From Chondrosia reniformis (taxonomy: Eukaryota; Porifera; Demospongiae; Chondrillida; Chondrillidae): 64,000 nucleotides of DNA. Positions within the stretch are counted from its first letter, which is position 1; each line of letters opens with the position of its first letter. Positions 37,951-47,867 of this stretch are shown one piece after another. Under the pieces are notes generated by a model. It made no database searches, was not told where the DNA came from, and saw only the letters and a program-made list of their open reading frames with translations. The stretch covers positions 186,001-250,000 of the forward strand of contig OX359193.1 of NCBI GenBank assembly GCA_947172415.1, in the 5' to 3' direction. A program made the position numbers and the translations under genes.

Positions 37951-40186
37951 ATGGCTGAAACTGAGTTAAAGGAGCTCAGATCTGCAGAGACGGAAAGACA
38001 AGCTACTGCGAAAGTTACTGCGACTTCAAGCTACGTCGAGCATACGCCTAAGACAACCTCATTCTCTGCCGCGGAAGAGGGAAAAGCTACAGAGACAACC
38101 GATTACCACAACAGCAACAAACCATCCATGGAAAAAATTAGATCAAAAATGGGCGAAGAAAACACGAAAATACTGAAAATTGGGTTGATAATCGGCGGAA
38201 TAGTGATTGGCATTGTAGTTGGGCTGATTGTAATCCTCGTACCGCTCAGTTTCTCCGATATCAAATATTACGAGGTAGACCAATTCTTCACTATTATTAC
38301 GTATACTACTGGCATAGATAGTCTGTGATTAATGTTCCGCTTGTCCTAATTAGTATCAGCGCTCGGCGGTCGTTTCATCAATTACAATATTCCATGTTGG
38401 GTAAGGTGTATATGCGGCCCATTGTAAGAAGGAAGAACAATCTGTATCATCCAATGCTCTATGGGAGTGGTGTTTATGTAGCGTGCCCCTTAGCAGCCCC
38501 TTATTCAACTGTTAGCCATAAGTATGTGTAGACGATGTTTTAGAATGTTCATATAATGTGATGGAGCGGTTTCTGGACCATTTGAAGCGTGGGGTCCTAT
38601 TCTAATTCAAGTGTGCTCAAAGGGTACACATGATCAACCCTGCATTACTTGAGGGGCTAACCTTTGACCTTTTGATCATCGGTAATTAACCTTTCACTTC
38701 CTGTGTTGTTGAATACAAAGCTATTATTTTATTGTTAATCTATCTTCTCAGATGGGCTTCTCACAAAGGAAGAGCACTGGCGAGGTAGACACTTCACAAG
38801 TGTACACAGCTGGACGTCACTTCACATCACTGGACTATACATTTAGGGTTTTCCCCAGAGATGCTCACTTGGTGGAGTTTGACAACCTGGGGATCTTTGC
38901 CACCCCTGCTGCTGGACAGGAAGCAGGTCGCTCCAGTTTTGAGTTGAGAATTGATGTATCCTTCCAGTACTTTCTGAGGCCTTCAGAGTTAGCGATCTTG
39001 CACAGTGACTACGAGCTGCAATACAGGCAAACAATCATCAATGCTGCTGAGTCAACAATTAAGGGAGTCAATGTATTCACGGCTGATCAATACTTTAAGA
39101 ACAGGACTCTAGTAGAGGAAGAGATGCTGAGACGTTTGCAAAACAGTCTAGGTGGAGTAGATTGTTGTGACTCCTACTGTTCTGACACGAGATTCAAGGA
39201 CGGCCAGAAACTGGACTTTATTGATTGTGATACTTGTAGAACAGCGTGTCCTGCTGATGACCAGACATTTCATGTAGATGTTAGGTAAGCACTGCTTAAC
39301 AACTCTTAGGGATGCTGTTTGGTGAATAGGTTCATCCCATTTCCCCCTTCTGTTCCCATTCCCATTTCCCCATTCTGTTCCCATTCCCATTTCCCCCTTC
39401 TGTTCCCATTCCCATTTCCCCATTCTGTTCCCATTCCCATTCCCATTTCCCCATTCTGTTCCCATTGCCATTTCCCTGGTTGAACTTTCCATTGGTTCTT
39501 GACTGTAGGTATTTTCAGTTGAAACGGATTAGTCTGCCTGGTGAATTGAGAAGTAGTTTCCTCTCACAGATTGTAGAACTGGAAGACGCACAAAGGGAAA
39601 CATCACTACAGGACTTAGCTATTGTCAATGCCAACATTGATCGAGATGTTCAGGTCATACAGAACAATGCAACTAGACGGAGAGAAGAGGCCGAGGCAGA
39701 GGCTGCATTCATTCGCAGACAAGCTACTGCAGAAGTAAGTTTTTATAGTCAAGATGGGTGAAAATTCCAAACTATAGGTGATGAGTCTTATCTGCAATTT
39801 ATCCAGAACACTGTGTTCAGTGTGTCTGTTCAGCAGTTTCACTTTACATATAATAATAATATGATCACCACCGGCAGTTTTTGTTTCATAACACATTGTC
39901 TATTTACATCTATAATGAGCCATTTTGACTCCTGAATTTTATAATGAACTACTTTTTAAATCCAAAAGCATTAAATTTGTTATGTTGTTGTTGTATCTCT
40001 CCCTAGTCTGCTGCAATCATTGAAAATGCCAGGAGTGATGGCTTGTCCATGTTCTATGATACGCTGAACATCACAGATGCTGCTCACAAGGCATCCTTCG
40101 ACTATCTTAGAGCTTTGAGGAGAAAGAACAAGTTGAGACTCTCTGTGGGATATTCTCAAGCTATATCAGGTCCATTTACCACCTGA
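37951..40186 (+). CDS. Single-pass membrane protein with SPFH/Band-7-like domain
   Basis: 420-residue model with exons 37951-38274, 38752-39284, 39509-39734 and 40007-40186. A charged 70-residue N-terminus (MAETELKELRSAETERQA) precedes one strong membrane helix (IGLIIGGIVIGIVVGLIVIL). A beta-rich region follows (LDYTFRVFPRDAHLVEFDNL) with a cysteine cluster CCDSYCSD ... CDTCRTACPAD. The C-terminal third is the hallmark: RYFQLKRISLPGELRSSF and a long alanine/glutamate helix (RRREEAEAEAAFIRRQATAE), as in prohibitin, stomatin and flotillin family members. Topology is probably N-in with the SPFH part outside the cytosol or in the lumen, because the cysteine cluster suggests disulphides. No exact orthologue is recognised. 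SPFH proteins oligomerise into membrane rings. Confidence 0.75.
39334..39477. repeat. CCCATTTCCCC-type minisatellite in SPFH gene intron 2
   Basis: Five to six copies of a 24-28-bp unit built on CTGTTCCCATTCCCATTTCC lie in the intron 39285-39508. Confidence 0.85.
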
Positions 40187-40305
40187 TTTGACTTATGCAC
40201 TTTTCCTAGTATATAACTGAAGCTATTCAGACCATATTAACATGCAGCTCGTATTGTACAGTGGTTTAATTTCATTGGCTTGTGATTGTCACGTGATCTC
40301 GAAAA

Positions 40306-41630
40306 ATGGCCGGGCAGAGCGATTTGGATAGGTTCGAGGGGATTTCTTTACTGGTCGAGACGCTTTTAATTTGTCTATTTACTGTCTCACTCAGGCAAAT
40401 AGAACAGCTACGGCGAAGCGAAATAATAACAGAACAAGAAGTGAAGCAGCTTTGTTTGAAAGCCAGAGAAATATTAGCAGAGGAGAGTAACGTACAGCGA
40501 ATCGATACGCCAGTGACAGTAGGTTACAATTTTACTGGTAACTCTCCAGTTGTATCGATTTCTAAACTGTTAGGTTTGTGGGGACATCCACGGGCAGTTT
40601 TACGACTTGAAGGAGCTGTTTCGAGTGGGAGGAGATGTCCCTGATATGAACTATCTCTTCCTAGGAGACTTTGTGGATAGAGGATTTTACAGCGTCGAGA
40701 CCTTCCTTCTTTTACTAGCTTTAAAGGTTTGTTTGGTGTAGAGTTCCTCTACTCTAATGGAGAGCTTCATGTTACAATAGTGAATGACATTCTCATTTTC
40801 TTGCTAATTAAATTGAACTTTATATTCATTTTAAAATGGAGGACAACAGGGTCTGGTGATTGAGGTTTGTGTGTATATTCTTAGGTGAGGTACCCAGATC
40901 GGATATACCTGATTCGAGGCAACCACGAGAGTCGACAGATAACCCAGGTTTATGGATTTTATGACGAGTGCAAGAGGAAGTATGGTTCTGTCAATGTATG
41001 GCGCTACTGTACTGAAGTGTTTGACTATCTTAGTTTATCGGCCATCATTGATGGAAAGGTAAGATTAATGTAAATACAAGATGATGATTGAAGGTGATTG
41101 TAATGTTTATCTTGTTAGATATTTTCAGTCCACGGAGGACTCTCACCGAGCATCAGTACTTTGGACCAGATACGCACCATTGACAGGAAACAGGAAGTGC
41201 CTCATGACGGTCCTATGTGTGATCTCCTTTGGTCGGACCCCGAGGAGGTCAAGGACTGGGCCCTCAGTCCCCGGGGGGCGGGGTTTCTCTTCGGTGCTGA
41301 TGCTGTTACTAAATTTAATGAGATTAACAACATCAGTTTGATATGCCGTGCTCACCAGTTGGTCATGGAGGGATACAAATGGCACTTTGATCAAACTGTG
41401 CTCACGGTGTGGTCGGCACCTAACTACTGTTACAGGTGTGGCAATGTGGCAGCCATTTTTATTCTTGATGAAAACCTTCAGAAAGATTTTGTCATTTTTG
41501 AGGCTGCTCCTAATGTGAGTTTAAAACTGGTCATGTGCAGGTTTATAGTATTAAATGAAATATCTGTGTTCTCAAATAGGATGCTCGGGGAAAACCAACA
41601 AAGAAGCCTATAGCAGAATATTTCTTGTAA
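40306..41630 (+). CDS. PPP4C: Protein phosphatase 4 catalytic subunit
   Basis: 307 residues, exactly the human length. Exons: 40306-40331, 40395-40518,40574-40726, 40885-41058, 41119-41514, 41580-41630. Metal and catalytic motifs of the PPP family are intact: CGDIHGQ, GDFVDRG, RGNHESR, the HGGLSPS histidine and [11 protein letters not shown]. The N-terminus [17 protein letters not shown] and the C-terminus KKPIAEYFL (human KKPVADYFL) identify PP4 rather than PP2A or PP6. The terminal Leu is the carboxymethylation site. PP4 acts in DNA repair, centrosome function and signalling with its R2/R3 subunits. The first donor is atypical (GTTCGA). The gene follows the SPFH gene by 119 bp on the same strand. 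Confidence 0.96.
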
Positions 41631-41735
41631 TATATAAACCTTATATATATGACCTAATATATACCAACACTTATGTCTGTAATGTCAATTGGTTATACTT
41701 GCAAACTCCCTTTGTTCACTTTGTCTTCACTGGCC

Positions 41736-41995
41736 AGCGACCGAGTGGTTAAGATGGCCCTCCCACTGGAAATGGGCTTTGATCTCCAGTCTCCCCTTGT
41801 CTCCCGTGGAGCTAGGGAGCATTGCTGTGGCAATTGTAGCTCAGTGGCTTGCAGAGCACTGGTGGTCATAACCAGCTGTCCTGGGTTAAATTCCTGGCAG
41901 TTTCCTCTTTCATTTTTTCCCTCTTCTTGATGTTTGAAAAATGATTATAAGTACTTGTGGTTGGATTATCACTTCATTTATTTAATACAAAATAC
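41736..41995 (+). repeat. Composite tRNA-derived SINE
   Basis: Two tRNA-like heads occur in tandem. The first, GCGACCGAGTGGTTAAGATGG, resembles the 5' half of tRNA-Ser. About 80 bp later comes a second head, GTAGCTCAGTGGCTTGCAGA ... GTCCTGGGTTAAATTCC, with A- and B-box-like blocks. The tail CTTTCATTTTTTCCC and TGATGTTTGA is shared with the copy at 440-600. It lies in the 3' flank of PPP4C, between convergent genes. Confidence 0.7.
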
Positions 41996-42092
41996 AGTAT
42001 TACAATTTTATTACTAAGCAGTTTTAATATGTTGGGTAAGGTGTATTAAAATGTATATTACAGAGATCATAGGTTGAAGTATTGAGCAGATA

Positions 42093-45000
42093 TTAATTAT
42101 TTAGATAGGGTGAAAATATAGTTACTGATGCTATATATCCATTCTCCATTACCTGTTAGCAGTTATGTGGGAGAGAGAGAAAGGAGACGTAATAATGGGG
42201 AGTAGTAGTATAGGATACACGAGAATTGAAATGTATCGGACATATATATGGAGGATTGAGGTGTATAATATTTTACAACAGGATATGTATATACCTCAAA
42301 GATGAGGTTCCCACTTCCAAAGCATTGTGAAGATCCAAATGGATTGACCACATTAGTTGAAGGATTACGTTTGAGGTAGTACGGTTCTTCCTCAGTCTGA
42401 CCCAAATGCAACTCGCTCCACTGAATCATACAAGATATTGGAAATAGAGATGATAGTACATTGTGTAGTTTAGTTGTTAAAACATTTATAAATACAAACA
42501 TACCTTGGTGGAAGGAGTTAGCCGAATTGTTTTATCATCTTCATCTCTCAAAGTTATCACAAAATCACATCTGTGATACCTGAACATGAACAAGAAAGAG
42601 CAACAGCTATGATAGCAAGATCTATCCAAGAGAAGATGAGCCTCACATTCCAAAGTTGTAATGACCAGGGTAGTTTGTGTGTAGTACAAACTTCTTGGCG
42701 CAGTGAGTCACGGCATCAAACAAAACATCCTATAAAATAAAGGGACCTCAAAACCCTTCCTTTCTAAGTCATCTGTATCCTCTCCCTCTCCCTCTCCCTC
42801 TCCAACTTCCTCTTACTCTCCCTCTTCTTCATCCTTCCCTCTCTCAAAAATACCTACCATTCCAAGAGTAAAATAGTTGAAAAAGTAGTCTGAATGCTGC
42901 GACACAAGCTTTTTGTGTTTGTCCTTCAGGTGTATTCTCATCTACAAGACATAGACATGTACAGTGTGAATGTCACTCAGAACAGAATACTCTGACACAC
43001 TGCCACGTGTACCTTGTCAACATCTTTATAAAACACTTTTGCTGGCGCTCCCAAGGAAGACAATACATCTTGAACGCTCCCACCGAAACACAATACCACT
43101 TCCTTGTGAACCATCCTATCTGAAGCACCTCTTCTCTGACCAACTACATACAGCAACAGATCCCCAGTACCCCCCACACAGGGACCAATCAGATCCCCAG
43201 TACCCCCCACACAGGGACCAATCAGATCCCCAGTACCCCCCACACAGGGACCAATCAGACCCCCAGTACCCCCCACACAGGGACCAATCAGATCCCCAGT
43301 ACCCCCCACACAGGGACCAATCAGATCCCCAGTACCCCCCACACAGGGACCAATCAGATCCCCAGTACCCCCCACACAGGGTACCAATCAGATCCCCAGT
43401 ACCCCCCACACAGGGTACCAATCAGATCCCCAGTACCCCCCACACAGGGTACCAATCAGATCCCCAGTACCCCCCACACAGGGACCAATCAGACCCCCAG
43501 TACCCCCACACAGGGACCAATCAGATCCCCAGTACCCCCCACACAGGGACCAATCAGACCCCCAGTACCCCCCACACAGGGACCAATCAGACCCCCAGTA
43601 CCCCCCACACAGGTACCAATCAGACCCCCAGTACCCCCCACACAGGGACCAATCAGATCCCCAGTACCCCCCACACAGGGACCAATCAGACCCTATAGAC
43701 ACTTGCCTTCACTCTTAAGCAAAACAGTCGTCTTTGTTACATAGTCACCCTCTTTCTCCACTTGAACTTGCTCAGCAAAGCAGTTACCATGGCAACATGA
43801 TGGAGGGACCTCTGGGACCTCTGCCTTTTGACAGCTTCCTCCGCAGTACAACATGACCCTCTTGAGGACGATTTTGGTCTTGTACTCCTCCTCCATGTCC
43901 CCTGTGATCTGTGGAGGAAGAGACATGGCCGCTGACTGAGGAGTGGGCACTGGCATCGAGAAGGCAAACGTAATGCCAGGCCAGCTCAGCAACAGAAATT
44001 TCTGCTTTGAATCTAAAACTATATAGAAACATGAATTAGGGTGGATTATACAGTAGATGCTACCACTCAGCCTCATCAACCTGATGATATATGTAATAAC
44101 TGCTAAATTAAAACATTAACAACACATTGTGCCTTATTCTAGCTCTTTGATATGGAAATTCATTACCTGGCTTTTTATAGACTGCACCAAAGGTAGATTC
44201 TATTGCTGAATAAGTAGTTGGCACATCAGGAAAGCTGAACTCGCTGTTAAAGTATTTTAGTATTATTCTTCTCAAGTCGTACACCATAATCAGCTACAGC
44301 AAATATACAGATGAAGACGTACCCTTGACACGACTGCCAGAGCAGGTCAGGCGTGCCACCTACACTTAGTTACAGATGCAAGCACATTATTTAGATTTAC
44401 CTAACACTGACCATTCCGTCTTGTGTGCTTCCGATATGTTTGTACGAATTTGCTATCGATCAACTAATATTATACATGTGAATCGTTAGCTTATAAAAGT
44501 AGGCGTGGCATCCCTAAACGCCTTCGAATTCGTTCATATGACCTTTGCAATGTTGCTACAGACTACGTTTCTCCTCGCGCTAGTATTGTCGGCTACGGCA
44601 CTGGAAGTTCGATCCATCGATGACTACGGCGCAGTAGCCAACGATTCTTCAGTGAGTGCTTCGTTTAAAAATAGCGCTGCAATTGTCAAGGCCCTTCAAG
44701 CTGCCGCTAAAGGCGATGCCGTCCTGGTACCTCCGTACAAGAAGTATTTTATCTATCCAGCCATGGCCAGCGGACTTAGAGGCATACAGCTGTGGATTGA
44801 AGGTGAATTAATCGCCCAGTCAAATATATCTGCCTGGCCAAACGACGGGAAGTCCTACTACCATCTGTTATACCTCCAGGATTGCAGGGATATCATTATA
44901 ACGGGAAAGACGACTGGACGAATCGACGGACAGGGCTTCAAGTGGTGGGTCGAACTCATGTTTAATCTACTGCCGTACTCGCGACCAAAGATGTTAGTAA

Positions 45001-46296
45001 TGGAGAACTGTATAGACGTTCTAATTGAAAACATAAGTGCGTCGAATTCCCCCAGTTTCCATATGGACCTCAGAAACATGACAAACCTCATTGTGAGGAA
45101 CGTCCATATTTGGGTAAACGTGACAGCTCAGAAGGCGCTCACAAAGACAAAGCTGAATCCATGGGGTATTCCCATGTTCCCCTTCAACACTGACGGTATA
45201 GACCCTTCGGGAAGAAACATACTCATTCAAAACATCACCGTGGAGAACTATGACGATGCTGTAGCGGTAAAACCCATGCAGTTGCTGAATGGAGGATGCA
45301 CAGAGAATATAACGGTAGAAAATTCGCGGGTGGTCATCGGTGTTGGGATGAGTATCGGTTCTGTTCCACCAAATTCTAATATTAACTGCATCAGAAATGT
45401 CACATTCCGAAATATTGATTTTGAATATCCAATTAAAGCAATTTATGTAAAAACAAACTCTGGTAAAAATGGCCACGGAATTATTGACAATATTCTCTAT
45501 GAGAACATAAGGATCCGTTCTCCTGTGCTATGGGCTGTATACATTGGCCCCCAGCAGCAGTACGAGCCCAATGGTGGAGGGGACGGACTGTGGCCCCCTC
45601 CCCAACCACTAGTCAATGTGACCCGCATCACTCTGAGGAACGTGACGTCGGAGAAGGGGTGGCTGAACGCTGGAGTACTGAGATGTGCTGCGTCAAATCC
45701 ATGCAAGGAGTTTGTGTTTGATAGTGTGCAGGTGAAGGGATGGCTGGCCGGCTTCTACATCTGTGAGAACATCCAAGGACTATCCAACCACTCTGACCCC
45801 CAGCCCATGGCCAACTGTAAGAAACCGGATGAGGTTCCCTTCAATTATCTCCTATCTCATGTGCACTTCCCTTAACTGATAGTATGGCGGACAAACACTT
45901 GTATATTATCTTAGAGAGTACTGAGTTTCACTGTTAATCAAGCTATGGTTATTTGCTGTATAATATATACTAATGTATTTCTACTGTCGTATCAGTATTC
46001 AACTCACCTTTAGTCGTTGCGTAACTGAGTCGAATTTAAGAGATATTCCGTGTTCAGCGAGGTCTATATCTATGTCGTCATCAAGTGGATACTTTTTGTT
46101 GAAGGCAATAGCGATATCTCTAGAGAACTTCTCCTTCAGGAGGTTCAGTGCCAGGGGGAGAGGCATTCCTGGAAGAACGCAAACGAGAACATGACAGATT
46201 TGCTTTAAATGGTTGCTAGGATATTCTACAACCTAAAGCAAACTCCCAAGAACCGCTACTGACAGACTTCTGAGGATTTACGTCTAGCTCCAACAT
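42093..46296 (-). CDS. PHAF1: PHAF1 (C16orf70/UPF0183) homologue
   Basis: 399-residue model. Exons in transcript order: 46296-46233, 46168-46008, 44293-44167, 44018-43703, 43115-43013, 42941-42858, 42729-42647, 42579-42504, 42420-42295, 42152-42093. The N-terminus [20 protein letters not shown] aligns with human MLDLEVVPERSLGNEQWEF. Other matching blocks are [83 protein letters not shown] and [23 protein letters not shown]1 forms a complex with BCAS3 on phagophores through phosphoinositides during autophagy. Intron 2 (44294-46007) contains a complete gene on the opposite strand; intron 4 contains a 33-bp minisatellite. Human length is 422. Confidence 0.92.
43166..43690. repeat. 33-bp minisatellite in PHAF1 intron 4
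   Basis: About 16 units of a 33-bp repeat (core CCCCCACACAGGGACCAATC) with small variants such as GGTACC or a C deletion. The array runs from about 50 bp upstream of the acceptor of exon 5 (minus strand, near 43116) to about 12 bp from the donor of exon 4 (43702), so it nearly fills the intron. Confidence 0.92.
44492..44498 (+). promoter_or_regulatory. Candidate TATA box of the nested GH28 gene
   Basis: TATAAAA lies 40 bp before the ATG at 44538, a suitable distance for a transcript with a very short leader. It is the best TATA-like element in the window. Position and sequence are seen; function is inferred. Confidence 0.5.
44538..45875 (+). CDS. Secreted GH28 (polygalacturonase-like) protein, intronless, nested in PHAF1
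   Basis: 445 residues in one exon. ATG 44538 is followed by a signal peptide ([19 protein letters not shown]). The mature part is a right-handed beta-helix of glycoside hydrolase family 28: it opens [12 protein letters not shown], as pectinases do, and carries repeated turns such as [19 protein letters not shown]28 motifs are partly changed. NTDG is intact (Asp219), and the DD pair is present (YDDAVAV, Asp239-Asp240). The GHG motif is GVG, so the histidine is Val269. The RIK motif is YVK (Tyr303-Lys305). GH28 enzymes hydrolyse galacturonan or related acidic polysaccharides; here activity may differ or be lost. Several N-glycosylation sequons are present. It is intronless, has its own TATA-like box, and lies antisense in PHAF1 intron 2. 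GH28 is rare in animals, so horizontal origin is a candidate explanation. Confidence 0.85.
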   Translation: MTFAMLLQTTFLLALVLSATALEVRSIDDYGAVANDSSVSASFKNSAAIVKALQAAAKGDAVLVPPYKKYFIYPAMASGLRGIQLWIEGELIAQSNISAWPNDGKSYYHLLYLQDCRDIIITGKTTGRIDGQGFKWWVELMFNLLPYSRPKMLVMENCIDVLIENISASNSPSFHMDLRNMTNLIVRNVHIWVNVTAQKALTKTKLNPWGIPMFPFNTDGIDPSGRNILIQNITVENYDDAVAVKPMQLLNGGCTENITVENSRVVIGVGMSIGSVPPNSNINCIRNVTFRNIDFEYPIKAIYVKTNSGKNGHGIIDNILYENIRIRSPVLWAVYIGPQQQYEPNGGGDGLWPPPQPLVNVTRITLRNVTSEKGWLNAGVLRCAASNPCKEFVFDSVQVKGWLAGFYICENIQGLSNHSDPQPMANCKKPDEVPFNYLLSHVHFP

Positions 46297-46488
46297 TTCC
46301 AGCTTTCTAAACAAAATGAGTATGTCCCTTAATTTTAGTCTCTTGCGCAATACTTCAAGCTATCAAACGTTGAAACTGTACACAGTCAATAGACTAGACA
46401 GTACAATGACAATTATATTCTTTAGGACTTTACAACAACAGAGTATTCTGTAACATAAAACGAGTTAAATAAGTTTACGGAGTTGCGA

Positions 46489-46797
46489 CTACTGTTCGTA
46501 TTTGTCTTTAATATGCTTCCATAGTTTCTACAGAATGAAATAAAAACAATACACTATTCCAAAGAAACATACAATTCAAATGAGTGAGGCAGTTTTTGAC
46601 TACATAGCTTAGATATAGTCTATGATTTAATACAAAACTTCAGTGGAGATACTCACTCCCTGGTTCATCCTGTCCCATAGCTTTTCGGTGCCTTCGTCAA
46701 AAATTCTTTCAAACACTATTGCTCCTACAATAATTGTAGCAGCAAAGGTCGAGGTTCTTCTGAATAAAGCCCCATACAATGTTCTAGCGAGCCCCAT
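46489..46797 (-). CDS. UQCR10: Cytochrome b-c1 complex subunit 9
   Basis: 59 residues from two exons, 46797-46657 and 46527-46489. The sequence LYGALFRRTSTFAATIIVGA, then VFERIFDEGTEKLWDRMNQG and KLWKHIKDKYEQ, is a very close match to human UQCR10 (63 residues). It has one membrane helix and no cleavable presequence. UQCR10 is a small supernumerary subunit of respiratory complex III in the inner mitochondrial membrane and contacts cytochrome c1. It is head-to-head with TIMM22, another inner-membrane protein, with 60 bp between start codons. Confidence 0.95.
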
Positions 46798-46857
46798 TTT
46801 ATGTCACGTGCACAACTACTAATATTGCGCAATTCTAAAATTAATTTGCTGTGTGCA
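46798..46857. promoter_or_regulatory. Bidirectional promoter of UQCR10 and TIMM22
   Basis: 60 bp between the ATG of UQCR10 and the preferred ATG of TIMM22. It contains GTCACGTGCAC, with an E-box-like CACGTG, and AATATTGCGCAATTC, with the palindrome ATTGCGCAAT (C/EBP- or NRF-1-like GCGCA). These are visible motifs; binding is inference. An in-frame ATG at 46801 is only 3 bp from the UQCR10 ATG and is unlikely to be used. Confidence 0.55.
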
Positions 46858-47794
46858 ATGCAGGAGAGAGGTAGCGGTGAGAGAGTAAAGCATGATATAC
46901 CGACCGTCCTGGGTCTCATGAGAAGAGGTACGTTGAGCAATGGAGAGCAGATGAAACCCTTTTCGTGGCTCACTATAACTACCAAGCCAAAAACTAGGGA
47001 AGAATTAAGAGTTGAGAGATTCTTTGAAAGTTGTCCTTTTAAGACTGGTGCTGCTGGAGTTGGAGGTAACCTTTGAGTGCAGCTTGGTAGATTGGTCACG
47101 TGACTACAATGTGATTTGTAGGTTTCGCCTTGGGTGGTGCCTTTGGCCTATTCACAGCCTTCCTTGACCCAAATGTGACGGGGGAATCCCCACTTGCAAC
47201 CAAAATGTCAGGTAAACAGGTTGCCAAGGAGATTAGTAACAGAGGATGGTCTATGGCAAAGAACTTTGGAATATTTGGTGCCATGTTTGCTGCAACAGAG
47301 TGTTTGCTGGAATCAGTACGTCCATACTCATTGGAATAGTCTATCTATAATGTTACCATGGTGATGGTCGCATAGATAATCTGATCAAGAAGAAGATAAA
47401 GATTCCCAGGGTCACTGATGAAGAGTGGAATTCCCAGAAGCAGTTGTCTGGCCCAGTGGAGGAGAAAACTCTTGTATCCTCATCCAAAGCTATCATAGAT
47501 TTACTCTAAAGTAGATGTAGTATGTTGAAAAATGTTTTTTTTTTAAAGATTATTTGTGTGTTTGCAGTATCGGGGTAAATCTGACATCAGCAATAGTGTC
47601 ATGTCTGGGTGCATCACCGGAGGGCTTATTGGATTGAGAGGTGAGTATGCAATGAATGTGCTTGTTAAATGGAATTGTCCATGTCCTGATGAATGTGTTC
47701 TCTTCTTGCAGCTGGAGTGAAGGCTGCCTTGGTGACCTCTGCTGGGTTTGGAGCATTCTCGATTGTAATAGACTATTTCTTTTTAAGAAGATAG
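46858..47794 (+). CDS. TIMM22: Mitochondrial import inner membrane translocase Tim22
   Basis: 185-residue model with exons 46858-47065, 47122-47315, 47568-47640 and 47712-47794. The Tim17/22/23 fold is evident: four hydrophobic segments including AAGVGGFALGGAFGLFTAFL, AKNFGIFGAMFAATECLLES and SGCITGGLIGLRAGVKAALV. The segment ESYRGKSDISNSVMSG matches Tim22's conserved loop between the second and third helices, which argues for Tim22 rather than Tim17 or Tim23. Tim22 forms the carrier translocase that inserts multi-spanning proteins into the inner membrane. Intron 2 carries a family B repeat. Confidence 0.92.
47383..47533 (+). repeat. Dispersed repeat family B, copy in TIMM22 intron 2
   Basis: Contains GATTCCCAGGGTCACTGATG, AATTCCCAGAAGCAGTTGTC, GGCCCAGTGGAGGAG and TTTACTCTAAAGTAGATGTA, in the same order as the copy at 33215-33385. 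Confidence 0.65.
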
Positions 47795-47867
47795 CATTGT
47801 ATATTTTTATATGATGACAGATAGACAACATCAGCTACACACGTACCAAAATACATATAAACTGTTA

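Noticed and set aside
42970-43702. Repeat ORF of 242 codons (plus) and several minus-strand ones
   Set aside because: Translation of the 33-bp intronic minisatellite; the unit length keeps frames open. Flanking PHAF1 exons explain the ends.
46801-46857. TIMM22 starting at ATG 46801
   Set aside because: It lies 3 bp from the UQCR10 ATG, leaving no room for leaders, and the extra 19 residues do not look like Tim22. ATG 46858 is preferred.
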